Shown: piece by piece, positions 1-6,093 of the stretch
Layout: every line of letters begins with the position of its first letter
Position numbering within the stretch: position 1 is the stretch's first letter
NCBI GenBank assembly: GCA_947460165.1
Contig: CANHKH010000044.1
Location: 1-14,125, forward strand
Origin: Comamonadaceae bacterium
GTDB taxonomy: Bacteria > Pseudomonadota > Gammaproteobacteria > Burkholderiales > Burkholderiaceae_C
Length of the DNA stretch: 14,125 nt
Reading direction: 5' to 3'
Notes under the pieces: model-generated
What the model saw: the letters and a program-made list of their open reading frames with translations, nothing else
The model's database searches: none
What the model was told of the DNA's origin: nothing
Made by a program: the position numbers and the translations under genes

Positions 1-72
1 GGACAGGGCGTCCAGCACGTCGCCCATTTTTTCAGCCCGTGGGTTCAAGGATGAGGTGTTGTTAGTAGCCAT
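1..72 (-). CDS. 5' end of an unidentified protein (partial)
   Basis: Only the first 24 codons lie in the window; the gene runs off the left edge on the minus strand. The start is well supported: ATG at 72-70 is preceded on the minus strand by AAGGAG with a 7-nt gap. The N-terminus reads MATNNTSSLNPRAEKMGDVL, polar and without a signal peptide or membrane segment, so the protein is probably cytoplasmic. No family can be named from so little sequence. It is read in the same direction as the Crp/Fnr-type regulator gene behind it, separated by 173 bp, so it probably has its own promoter. Confidence 0.6.
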   Translation of the reverse strand, partial: MATNNTSSLNPRAEKMGDVLDALS

Positions 73-245
73 GGACTTGCTCCTTGATGCCTGTACGAAG
101 TGTTTTCATATAGGTTCATACCGGTTGGCCAGGCATTTTTTCTCAGCGGGGTGGGCTGGTGCATCCCAAGGGAAGGGCTGCTTTCGGCCAAAAGCGGACA
201 TCGACCAGTGCTTTTCAGCCATGCTGGTTGATGATTTTCTTCGTT
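73..245. other. Intergenic spacer with small inverted repeat
   Basis: This spacer lies between the stop of the Crp/Fnr-type gene and the start of the partial gene. It should hold the promoter of the partial gene: on the minus strand TATATG (around 111-106) could be a -10, but no convincing -35 is seen. An imperfect hairpin at 180-195 (GCTTT, 6-nt loop, AAAGC) lacks a T tract, so it is not a good terminator. The plus-strand ORF through this stretch has no recognisable family and is not called. Confidence 0.35.
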
Positions 246-839
246 TCACTTCAAGCTGATTTCAATCTCGCTCCGAGAAATCTTCCCGGTCTTCTCAAGT
301 TGCGCTAAGGCACGGTAAAGCGCTTCATGCGTCACAGCCAGTTGCTTTGCCAGCTGCTTGAGCGAACAATTGAGTGAATATCGTCCGTCTTGACCTTCAG
401 TCTCGATCAGGTGCAGGATTCGGCTTTGAACCTTGGGCAATGAAAGACGCTCGTTTTGAAGTCTGAGTCGTCGTACTTCACTGCTCAGCATGTGTATCCA
501 ACGCTCAGCGAAACCATAGTCCAACTTGAACGCTTGCCGAAGTGCTCGAATTGGAATGCGCACGATTTCTGATGGCAATGTCGTTCGTGCATCGCAATGG
601 TAGGCAGCAGACATCAGACTTGCTTCACCCACAAAGCCCATCTGACAGCGTTGGAGATTGACTACTTCCCCGTTTAAACCATGTCGCTCCAGGACCACTT
701 CGCCATGGCAGACAAAGTACATCCATTGGGGACGCACACCCGTCAGAAACAGGGAGGTTTCTTCTGCGCAGGTGAGTGGCTCACATTGGGCCAACAACTG
801 TGGTGGGAGAAGCTGCTGAAGGGTTGAAGGTAAGAGCAT
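246..839 (-). CDS. Crp/Fnr-family transcriptional regulator
   Basis: This is a 197-residue cytoplasmic DNA-binding regulator. Residues about 15-110 look like a cyclic-nucleotide-binding-type beta roll (GEVVLERHGLNGEVVNLQ, then a GEASLM segment). A dimerisation helix follows at about 112-135, and a Crp-type helix-turn-helix at about 158-190 (LKQLAKQLAVTHEALYRALA, then LEKTGKISR). It is somewhat shorter than the usual 220-240 residues. Cysteines at 19, 24, 44, 65 and 82 do not match the N-terminal FNR [4Fe-4S] pattern, and the ligand cannot be predicted. The start codon has only a weak ribosome binding site. The gene is divergent from the DUF4395 gene, and a TGAT-N4-ATCA palindrome lies 18 bp before its start, suggesting autoregulation and control of the neighbour (inference). 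Confidence 0.85.
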   Translation of the reverse strand: MLLPSTLQQLLPPQLLAQCEPLTCAEETSLFLTGVRPQWMYFVCHGEVVLERHGLNGEVVNLQRCQMGFVGEASLMSAAYHCDARTTLPSEIVRIPIRALRQAFKLDYGFAERWIHMLSSEVRRLRLQNERLSLPKVQSRILHLIETEGQDGRYSLNCSLKQLAKQLAVTHEALYRALAQLEKTGKISRSEIEISLK

Positions 840-856
840 AGGAAATCACTTGGTCG

Positions 857-872
857 TATGATTATTATCATA
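857..872. promoter_or_regulatory. Crp/Fnr-type operator palindrome
   Basis: TATGAT-TATT-ATCATA is a perfect 6-bp inverted repeat with a 4-bp centre. Its core TGAT-N4-ATCA equals the inner part of the FNR box (TTGAT-N4-ATCAA). It sits in the 79-bp gap between the regulator and the DUF4395 gene, 18 bp from the regulator start codon and 46 bp from the other. Its arm also gives TATGAT on the minus strand, a possible -10. That the adjacent regulator binds here is inference from position and spacing. Confidence 0.6.
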
Positions 873-918
873 TGGATAGATGATCACACCGACGACACTC
901 TGGTTAAAGGGTATATCT

Positions 919-1677
919 ATGTCGTCAAAAATATTTGAGTTTGGCCAAGTGCGGCCAGAGTACGCTGTTCCTGTTCTAAACGAACGTGCGGTACGAGCCG
1001 CCGCAGGCATCTTGTTCTTTCTGGCCGTGATCAGTTTCATGAACGCTTGGCTCACCGGGAACTTTCAGCCGACCCGCGTGTTTGTGGTCTGCTTTTTGAT
1101 TGAGTTCACCATCCGCATCTTCATCAACCCACGTTTCGCACCAGTGATGATTCTGGGTGAATGGATCGTGCGCAAGCAATTACCCGAATGGTCAGGGGCA
1201 CCGCAAAAGCGCTTTGCATGGAGTATCGGCTTCGTTTTGGCTGCAACCATGTTGTATTTAGTGGTGTTCAACAACGTCATCGGACCAGTCAACCTAGTCG
1301 TGTGCTCGCTCTGCTTGCTCTTGATGTTCTTTGAAACAGCATTCGGCATTTGCATCGGCTGCCAGATTTACAACCTGCTGAACAAAGAAAAAGCCCAGCT
1401 TTGCCCTGGCGGCGTTTGCGAAATTCCGCCTGATCAAATTCCAAAGACATCCATGGCACAAACGCTGATCCTGATTGTCTTTGCCGCTGCAATGTTCGCC
1501 GTTGCGCAATGGGTGTACAGCACTGCGCCCGCTCGCGTGAGTGAGTTGCTCCCTTCGGCCGCCTCACAGCCTGCCGTTGCTGCCGATCCCGCAGAAGCGG
1601 AGCGCTGCAAAGTGCCTGACTTTGCCAAAGCTATGGGCCATGAAGAAAAGTGGAAGCTGCACAATAATTGCAAGTAA
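919..1677 (+). CDS. DUF4395-family integral membrane protein
   Basis: This is a 252-residue membrane protein of unknown function. The start at 919 is preferred over the upstream ATG at 880 because AAAGGG sits 7 nt ahead of it and the family begins near the PEYAVPVLNERAVR segment. The family pattern is clear: VNER-like segment at 19-25, PRFAP at 71-75, GAPQKRFAWSIG at 93-104, then ETAFGICIGCQIYNLL at 139-154. Hydrophobic segments lie at roughly 28-44, 52-68, 100-118, 122-140 and 179-199. Cysteines are patterned: C145-x-x-C148, C162 and C167 (CPGGVC), and C230 and C251 in the polar C-terminal tail. This suggests a thiol or metal role, but that is inference. It is transcribed away from a Crp/Fnr-type regulator that probably controls it. 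Confidence 0.85.
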   Translation: MSSKIFEFGQVRPEYAVPVLNERAVRAAAGILFFLAVISFMNAWLTGNFQPTRVFVVCFLIEFTIRIFINPRFAPVMILGEWIVRKQLPEWSGAPQKRFAWSIGFVLAATMLYLVVFNNVIGPVNLVVCSLCLLLMFFETAFGICIGCQIYNLLNKEKAQLCPGGVCEIPPDQIPKTSMAQTLILIVFAAAMFAVAQWVYSTAPARVSELLPSAASQPAVAADPAEAERCKVPDFAKAMGHEEKWKLHNNCK

Positions 1678-1719
1678 CGACTGCAATGGGTCGAAAGGGC
1701 ACAGTGGGGACAACCTATC

Positions 1720-1766
1720 AGGTTCTAATTCCGGAGCACTCAGCACAGAGGTTCTGAAAATTCCGG
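1720..1766. repeat. Pair of imperfect direct repeats
   Basis: AGGTTCTAATTCCGG (1720-1734) recurs as AGGTTCTGAAAATTCCGG (1749-1766), the second copy carrying three extra bases. Multiple short direct repeats of this kind occur at the ends of some insertion sequences, for example the IS21 family, but no transposase is present and the identity is not established. Confidence 0.4.
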
Positions 1767-1890
1767 TACAAGAAGATGTCTCAACATTTAGAATTATGAA
1801 TCGGACCCCAAGAGCTTGATCTACTTGCCCTTGGAAAACTTAGGCGGTTTGCGATCTGGTGTGTTCTGCCCCGCCAGACAGCTAGCAAAC

Positions 1891-1917
1891 AAGCGCCTTC
1901 CGGGCGCTTTTTTGTTT
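1891..1917 (+). terminator. Rho-independent terminator
   Basis: AAGCGCC (1891-1897), a 5-nt loop, GGCGCTT (1903-1909), then TTTTTTGTTT ending at 1917: a perfect 7-bp GC-rich stem with a T tract on the plus strand. It lies 214 nt past the stop of the DUF4395 gene, which is far for that gene's own terminator. It may be left from a removed gene, though it would still stop read-through. Confidence 0.8.
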
Positions 1918-2072
1918 CTACCCACCGATTGACCCGACATCAAATCTTCGCGTTCAGATGAGAGCGTTGATCGTGTAGTACCCCCATCCCCCAAATTCTG
2001 AGCAGGGACTCCCGTCTGTTGGAGGACTCTGCCAGAAGGAGTGCCAAAAAGCGCCTCAACGCTGAGCCAGCC

Positions 2073-3068
2073 TCACTCCACCGTAATCTTGCGCGCCCGG
2101 ATCAAGGGCCCCCATTTGCGGTTTTCGTTCTGAATAAAAGCCACAAAATCTGCGCCCGCCAGGGGCAAAGGCGCCATGCCCAACTCGCTGAGCCTGGCTT
2201 GCATGTCGGGCGCACCCATGATCGCCAACACCTCTGTTTGCAAGCGAAGGGCAATGTCAGTGGGCAGTCGGGCCGGTGCCGAGATGCCAAACCAAGCGCC
2301 ACCGGTCACCCCGGGCACCACTTCAGACAGGCTTGGAACCTCGGGGAATGTTTTGCTGCGCCCCTCGCCACTGACGCTGAGCAAGCGCATCTTGCCCCCG
2401 CGCACATAGCCCGTCGCCGTCACCAGGCTTTCAAACATGCCATCGAGCTGACCTGCCAGCAGGTCGTTGACGGCGGGCGCAGAGCCCTTGTAGGGAACGT
2501 GCACCATGTCAATGCCGGCGGCCTGCTTCATGAGCTCGCCCGTGAGAAAGCCAGCGCTGCCCAAGCCCGCAGACGAGTAGTTCATTAGGCCTGGTCTGGC
2601 CCTGGCCATGGCAACAAATTCGGCCATGGTCTTGGCGGGGTGATCGGCGCGCACCACAAAGCCGTTGGGGAAGGTGCCCAGCAAAGCCAGGTGGGTGAAG
2701 CCGCCCATGGGGTCATAAGGCATGCTCAAGCGCATGAGCGGACCCGGTGCAATGGCCGGGTTGGCCGTGACCACCAGGGTGTGGCCGTCGGCGGCGGCCT
2801 TGGCCACTGCGTCTGTGCCCAGCACGGAGCCGGCACCGGGTCGGTTTTCAACCACCACCGTGGTTTTCAGCGACTCGCCCAGGCGCTGCGCGAGCATGCG
2901 CGCAATCACGTCGGTGGAGCCGCCAGGCGGGAAGGGCACCACCAGCTTGACCGGCCGCGTGGGAAAGGTCTGCGCCCAGGCCTGGGGGCCTAAGCCGGTC
3001 ACAGCGCTCAGCAGCACGGACAGGAGGAGGGCAGGCGCCAAGCGTCTGCGGCGCAAAGTGGGGGGCAT
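2073..3068 (-). CDS. Bug-family (TTT) periplasmic solute-binding protein
   Basis: This is a 331-residue periplasmic receptor of the Bug/TctC family (tripartite tricarboxylate transporter), which binds carboxylates or related organic solutes. The ATG at 3068 is chosen over the upstream start at 3155: GGAG lies 8 nt ahead on the minus strand, and a standard signal peptide then follows (basic MPPTLRRRRL, hydrophobic 11-25, cleavage near AWA-QTFP at 32/33). Mature features are PVKLVVPFPPGGSTDVIAR at 39-57, ENRPGAGS, a YSSAG loop and the VPYKGSAPAVNDLLAGQLD segment, all typical of Bug proteins. No TctA/TctB membrane partners are in the window, which is common for Burkholderiales Bug genes. It lies 96 bp downstream of the monooxygenase gene on the same strand. 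The ligand is unknown. Confidence 0.92.
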   Translation of the reverse strand: MPPTLRRRRLAPALLLSVLLSAVTGLGPQAWAQTFPTRPVKLVVPFPPGGSTDVIARMLAQRLGESLKTTVVVENRPGAGSVLGTDAVAKAAADGHTLVVTANPAIAPGPLMRLSMPYDPMGGFTHLALLGTFPNGFVVRADHPAKTMAEFVAMARARPGLMNYSSAGLGSAGFLTGELMKQAAGIDMVHVPYKGSAPAVNDLLAGQLDGMFESLVTATGYVRGGKMRLLSVSGEGRSKTFPEVPSLSEVVPGVTGGAWFGISAPARLPTDIALRLQTEVLAIMGAPDMQARLSELGMAPLPLAGADFVAFIQNENRKWGPLIRARKITVE

Positions 3069-3164
3069 GGGCTCAACTCCAATGCGGCCTATGCGGGCGC
3101 AGTCATGCGGCGCGGGTGAGCTCAACAGGGTGGCAGGGGCAGGCAAGGTGGCCATGGAGCGCTT

Positions 3165-4361
3165 TCAAGTCACCAGGGCTGCTTGCGCCAGCCCCGAGAT
3201 CATGGAGCTTTTGAGCAAATGCGCGCGGTGCGTGACGGGGTCGGCAATCAGGGCCTGCAGACGCTTCATTTCAGCGTCGCGCCACACCGGGTCGCGCCGC
3301 TGCATGCGCATGCGGTTGGTGTGGGACTGCGCCAAGATCTCGTCTTGCGCAACCGGGCGCCGCTGCCGGGTGTACACATTGAGCAGCTCGTCCGAGGCGC
3401 CTTGCTTGAGCACCGCCATCAGCTTGTCGGTGAGGTTGAAGGCGTCGTGGACGCCGCCATTCATGCCCATGCCACCCGAGGGGCTGGTCAGGTGTGCGGC
3501 GTCACCGGCAAACAGCACAGAGCCCGCGCGGTAGTCGTCAATCAAGCGGCGGTGCAGGCGGTAGGGGCGGATTTCCAGCACCTCGTAAGGCTGCCCGCGT
3601 GGCACGATGCGCTGCAGCTTGCGCTCAATCGCCTGCGGCTCCAGGGCCTGGTCGACGGACTCGTCCGGGTCGCAGTACAGCGAGCAGCGCCACAGCTCAG
3701 GCAGCCGCAGCAGCGAAAAAGTGCCTTGTTCACACCACACGTAATTGACCTGGGACAGCTCGGGCAGCTGGTCTTCAAAGCGGTAGGTCGTGGTGGCCAA
3801 GATGGTGGTTTCAGGGTAGGTCTCACCTGAAAAGGTCATGCCCGTGAGCTTGCGGCACACCGAGCGGGCCCCATCGGCCGCGATCAGGTAGCGTGCTTGT
3901 AGGGTTTGGAGGCCTGATGCCGTTTGAACGGTCACCTTCACGCCACGCTCATCTTGCGTCAAGCCAGTCAACTCCACACCATAGCGCAGCTGCAAATTCG
4001 CGGTGTTTTGCGCCTGGTGGTGGGCCAAGCGGGTGAGCACCCGCTGCTCGCACTGCAGCCTAAAGGGGTAGCGGGTGTCGCCACTGAGCACCGACAAGTC
4101 AAACAAGGCCTTGTCATGCGACTCATGGCGCCGAATTTGCCAGGTCGGCGCCTCCAGGCCGCTGGCCATCAGCTCTTGCGTGAGCCCGAGCTCGTCGAGC
4201 ATTTCCAGCGTGGGCGGGTGAAAGGTGGAGGCCCGAAAGTCCTCGTTGACCCCAGGCGATTTGTCGATGACCAAGGTTTCAATGCCCGCACGGGCCAAGC
4301 GCAGCCCTGCCACCAAGCCCACGGGGCCGGCACCGCACACGATAACTTGGAAGTGCTGCAC
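3165..4361 (-). CDS. FAD-dependent monooxygenase (PHBH fold)
   Basis: This is a 398-residue cytoplasmic flavoprotein monooxygenase of the p-hydroxybenzoate-hydroxylase/UbiH-like group. It carries the three family fingerprints: the dinucleotide-binding GAGPVG at 10-15, the DG motif (IAADGARSVCRK, D163-G164), and the GD motif (LFAGDAAHLTSPSGGMGMNG, G286-D287). The reading frame is open to 4505, but the added N-terminus is unlike the family. I chose GTG at 4361 because TAAGGA lies 5 nt ahead of it and the Rossmann strand begins 4 residues later (QVIVCGAGPVGL). Such enzymes hydroxylate aromatic or related substrates with NAD(P)H and O2; the substrate cannot be read from the sequence. Pairing with the downstream Bug receptor suggests uptake and oxidation of one compound (inference). 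Confidence 0.9.
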   Translation of the reverse strand: MQHFQVIVCGAGPVGLVAGLRLARAGIETLVIDKSPGVNEDFRASTFHPPTLEMLDELGLTQELMASGLEAPTWQIRRHESHDKALFDLSVLSGDTRYPFRLQCEQRVLTRLAHHQAQNTANLQLRYGVELTGLTQDERGVKVTVQTASGLQTLQARYLIAADGARSVCRKLTGMTFSGETYPETTILATTTYRFEDQLPELSQVNYVWCEQGTFSLLRLPELWRCSLYCDPDESVDQALEPQAIERKLQRIVPRGQPYEVLEIRPYRLHRRLIDDYRAGSVLFAGDAAHLTSPSGGMGMNGGVHDAFNLTDKLMAVLKQGASDELLNVYTRQRRPVAQDEILAQSHTNRMRMQRRDPVWRDAEMKRLQALIADPVTHRAHLLKSSMISGLAQAALVT

Positions 4362-4775
4362 AAAAATCCTTAGGTAAGAAATGGTGTGAATGGGGTCATG
4401 GACTTCGTTTGGCACAGAGCTGAGACGGCACCAAAGCCGGGCTCGCTTGCTGAGCCCCGCCCGATTGGGCCAGCGCCTGGCAGCTCGCTGACGTTTGAAG
4501 GCCAAGGCTCTGACTCGGGCCCAACTATCTTAGTTTGTCGGTTCAGGCTTGGCGGCTGATGGCTTGGTGATGGATTGGCTATGGCATGGGCGGTTTCAAT
4601 GGTTCTGAACTGCGTAAAAGACTGCGGCCATGTCTCGGGCGCAGTGCCTAGGCCTGAAAACGCTTGGGCGCGGCGCTGGGGATGCTGAAAGTGCATGACG
4701 GACACAGTCTTTAAAAACGCATGTCAGGACATTGTCCGGACGCTATGATGGAGCACTGTCCAAAAAAGGCTTGCC
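4362..4775. other. Divergent intergenic region, 414 bp
   Basis: This region separates the minus-strand monooxygenase from the plus-strand toxin-antitoxin genes. The right end carries the TacA-type promoter and operator. The left part should hold the monooxygenase promoter, but no convincing -35/-10 pair was found. A hairpin with a perfect 6-bp stem lies at 4439-4457 (GGGCTC, 7-nt loop, GAGCCC), about 80-100 nt before the monooxygenase start. The 111-codon minus-strand frame at 4370-4705 has no family features and a composition unlike a protein, so it is not called. Confidence 0.5.
4721..4749 (+). promoter_or_regulatory. Promoter and operator of the toxin-antitoxin operon
   Basis: A -10 hexamer TATGAT (4744-4749) is spaced 17 bp from ATGTCA (4721-4726, a modest -35). 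The spacer is filled by the inverted repeat GGACA-T-TGTCC (4727-4737), overlapped by the 8-bp palindrome GTCCGGAC (4734-4741). Another TGTCC occurs at 4757-4761. Operator repeats inside the promoter are expected for autorepression by a ribbon-helix-helix antitoxin. Binding is inferred. Confidence 0.6.
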
Positions 4776-5054
4776 ATGACCGCAGTCATTCATTCCAAAT
4801 CTGAACGCATCGATGTGCGCGCCAGCGCGCCTGTGAAGCAATTACTTCAGGAAGCGGCGCGCGTGGCGCACAAAAATGTGAGCGAGTTTCTGCTTGACGC
4901 GGGCATCGTGGCCGCAAATCAAACCTTGGCTGACCGCACCCGGTTTGAACTGAGCGAGGAGAAGTGGCTGGCGTTTCAGGCGGCACTGGACCAGCCCGTG
5001 AACGCCAAGCCCAAGCTCAAGAAGCTTTTGTCTGAGCCAGGGCTGCTTGGTTGA
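4776..5054 (+). CDS. tacA: DUF1778 (TacA-type) antitoxin
   Basis: This is a 92-residue antitoxin of the DUF1778 family. It has an N-terminal ribbon-helix-helix DNA-binding part (about 10-48, SERIDVRASAPVKQLLQEAA and then NVSEFLLDAGI) and a C-terminal toxin-wrapping tail (about 54-90, DRTRFELSEEKWLAFQAALD followed by PKLKKLLSEPGLL). An AAAAGG site lies 6 nt before the ATG. It is expected to neutralise the acetyltransferase encoded next and to repress the operon with it. Its stop codon overlaps the toxin start, so the two are translationally coupled. Length and domain order match the family. Confidence 0.93.
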   Translation: MTAVIHSKSERIDVRASAPVKQLLQEAARVAHKNVSEFLLDAGIVAANQTLADRTRFELSEEKWLAFQAALDQPVNAKPKLKKLLSEPGLLG

Positions 5055-5560
5055 GCTCGCAGCCTTACGAGCCAGTTCGCAAACTGGCCGCCTCGGACGC
5101 CGTTCAGTCCTTTGACTGCGGCGAGAGTGCGCTGAACCAGTTTTTGCAGCGCTTTGCACTCGTCAACCAAAAATCCAACAGCGCGCAAACCTATGTGAGC
5201 TGCCATGGCAGCGCAGTCGCAGGCTTTTACAGCTTGGCGGTGGGCAGTGTGGAGCCATCCAATGCGGCAAGGCGTGTGACCAAAGGCATGCCACAACACC
5301 CCGTGCCCGTGATGATTTTGGCCAGGCTTGCCGTGGACCTTCAGCACCAAGGCGCAGGACTTGGCAAAGCACTGCTCAAAGATGCGTTGCTGCGCACTGC
5401 ACAGGCGGCAGACATTGCCGGGATTCGTGCACTGCTGGTGCATGCCAAGGACGAGCCTGCCAGGCAGTGGTACCTCCATTGGGAGTTTGAATCCAGCCCA
5501 TCGGATCCGTTTCACCTTTTCCTCTTGATGAAGGACATCAAGGCCATCGTTGGGAAGTGA
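5051..5560 (+). CDS. tacT: GNAT-family toxin (TacT-type acetyltransferase)
   Basis: This is a 169-residue GNAT acetyltransferase toxin. Characterised relatives acetylate the amino group of charged tRNAs and stop translation. The family signature is complete: FDCGESALNQFL (21-32), PVPVMILARLAVD (84-96), the acetyl-CoA loop QGAGLGKALLKDALLR (100-115), HAKDEPARQWY (131-141) and FESSPSDPFHLFLLMKDI (146-163). Tyr141 aligns with the catalytic tyrosine described for TacT (Y140). The start is TTG at 5051, overlapping the antitoxin stop (TTGA); no better ATG exists in frame near the N-terminus. All visible key residues are intact, so the toxin is probably functional. Which aminoacyl-tRNA it targets cannot be predicted. 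Confidence 0.93.
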   Translation: MSSQPYEPVRKLAASDAVQSFDCGESALNQFLQRFALVNQKSNSAQTYVSCHGSAVAGFYSLAVGSVEPSNAARRVTKGMPQHPVPVMILARLAVDLQHQGAGLGKALLKDALLRTAQAADIAGIRALLVHAKDEPARQWYLHWEFESSPSDPFHLFLLMKDIKAIVGK

Positions 5561-5717
5561 CGGGGCTTGAATGATGCGTCAACGCGTGCCGACCCATCCC
5601 GTGGTCATCCACCTTCAGCAAGATGTGCTGCCTTGTTTTCCAGGCCAATCTGTAGTCGCATTTGCCCGAAGCCTGGGCGTTCCTCCCGATCTCAGGCGGC
5701 TGGTGCTTTCTTCGACT
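5561..5717. other. Spacer where a vapC toxin would be expected
   Basis: This 157-bp gap lies between the convergent acetyltransferase toxin and orphan antitoxin genes. All three minus-strand frames were read: none gives a PIN-domain start or the expected acidic residues. The plus-strand frame 5571-5780 is open but overlaps the antitoxin and resembles no family known to me. No terminator hairpin with a T tract was seen. Confidence 0.4.
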
Positions 5718-5954
5718 TCACAAAGCCGCGCGCTCGCCCTCGGTGTTTTCACCCCGCCCCTGCGCCATGAAGTGGGGTGAGAAATTGGCGAGTTTGCCCA
5801 GCACATCGCCCATGCGGCGCTGGGCCGGACGGATGCGCAACTCGTCCCCCTGGCGCTCAATGACCAGATCAAGGTCCCACGTTCGGTAAGCAAGTTCGGC
5901 CGGAATGCGAACGGCTTGTGAGTTGCCGATCTTGAAAAGTTTGGTGTTGGCCAT
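5718..5954 (-). CDS. vapB: VapB-like (AbrB-type) antitoxin without toxin partner
   Basis: This is a 78-residue protein with the swapped-hairpin AbrB/MazE fold typical of VapB. The N-terminal MANTKLFKIGNSQAVRIPAE matches the family pattern (A-K-L-F-K-x-G-x-S-Q-A-V-R-x-P). The frame is open upstream to 6023, but the ATG at 5954 has AAAGGAG 5 nt ahead and begins the conserved domain. The length is normal for the family. A vapC (PIN-domain) gene would be expected immediately downstream on the minus strand, but the 157 bp before the convergent acetyltransferase gene contain no PIN ORF, so this is an orphan antitoxin. It may act as a DNA-binding repressor or cross-antitoxin, or be a relic. Confidence 0.85.
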   Translation of the reverse strand: MANTKLFKIGNSQAVRIPAELAYRTWDLDLVIERQGDELRIRPAQRRMGDVLGKLANFSPHFMAQGRGENTEGERAAL

Positions 5955-5995
5955 GTGAACTCCTTTCGGGGTGCAAGCGTACAACTTCTTCAGAC

Positions 5996-6009
5996 AGGAC
6001 TTGCGTCCT
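5996..6009. promoter_or_regulatory. Inverted repeat upstream of orphan vapB
   Basis: AGGAC-TTGC-GTCCT is a perfect 5-bp inverted repeat, 42 bp upstream of the antitoxin start on the minus strand. It is a reasonable operator for autorepression by an AbrB-type antitoxin. No clear promoter hexamers were identified, so this rests on position and symmetry only. It could alternatively affect the polyphosphate kinase gene on the other side (start at 6094). Confidence 0.35.
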
Positions 6010-6093
6010 ACCAAGGCGGGCATTGCGCCTACGTTCAGACTGTGCAGTTGGCCTTAATGTCCATCAAGCTTCATCAACCAAGCAAGCTGCACC

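Larger units (their letters stand above)
1678..2072. other. Gene-poor stretch with repeats and terminator
   Basis: No convincing gene lies in these 395 bp. They hold two related repeats (1720-1734 and 1749-1766), a strong plus-strand terminator (1891-1917) and no clear promoter. On the minus strand an open frame ending at TAG 1823-1821 reads NTPDRKPPKFSKGK at its end, which resembles a protein C-terminus, but it has no start and overlaps the terminator. It may be a leftover of a lost gene. The base composition changes from AT-richer on the left to GC-rich on the right around here, so this may be an old junction. Confidence 0.4.

Noticed and set aside
2047..2072. CTCA/TGAG hairpin followed by T-rich sequence as terminator of the Bug gene
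   Set aside because: The stem is only 4 bp and separated from the T run, too weak to call.
4370..4705. 111-codon minus-strand frame upstream of the monooxygenase
   Set aside because: It has no recognisable family, signal or helix pattern, and lies where the promoter and leader of the monooxygenase are expected.
5571..5780. 69-codon plus-strand frame between the toxin and orphan antitoxin genes
   Set aside because: It has no family resemblance and overlaps the well-supported VapB gene on the other strand.
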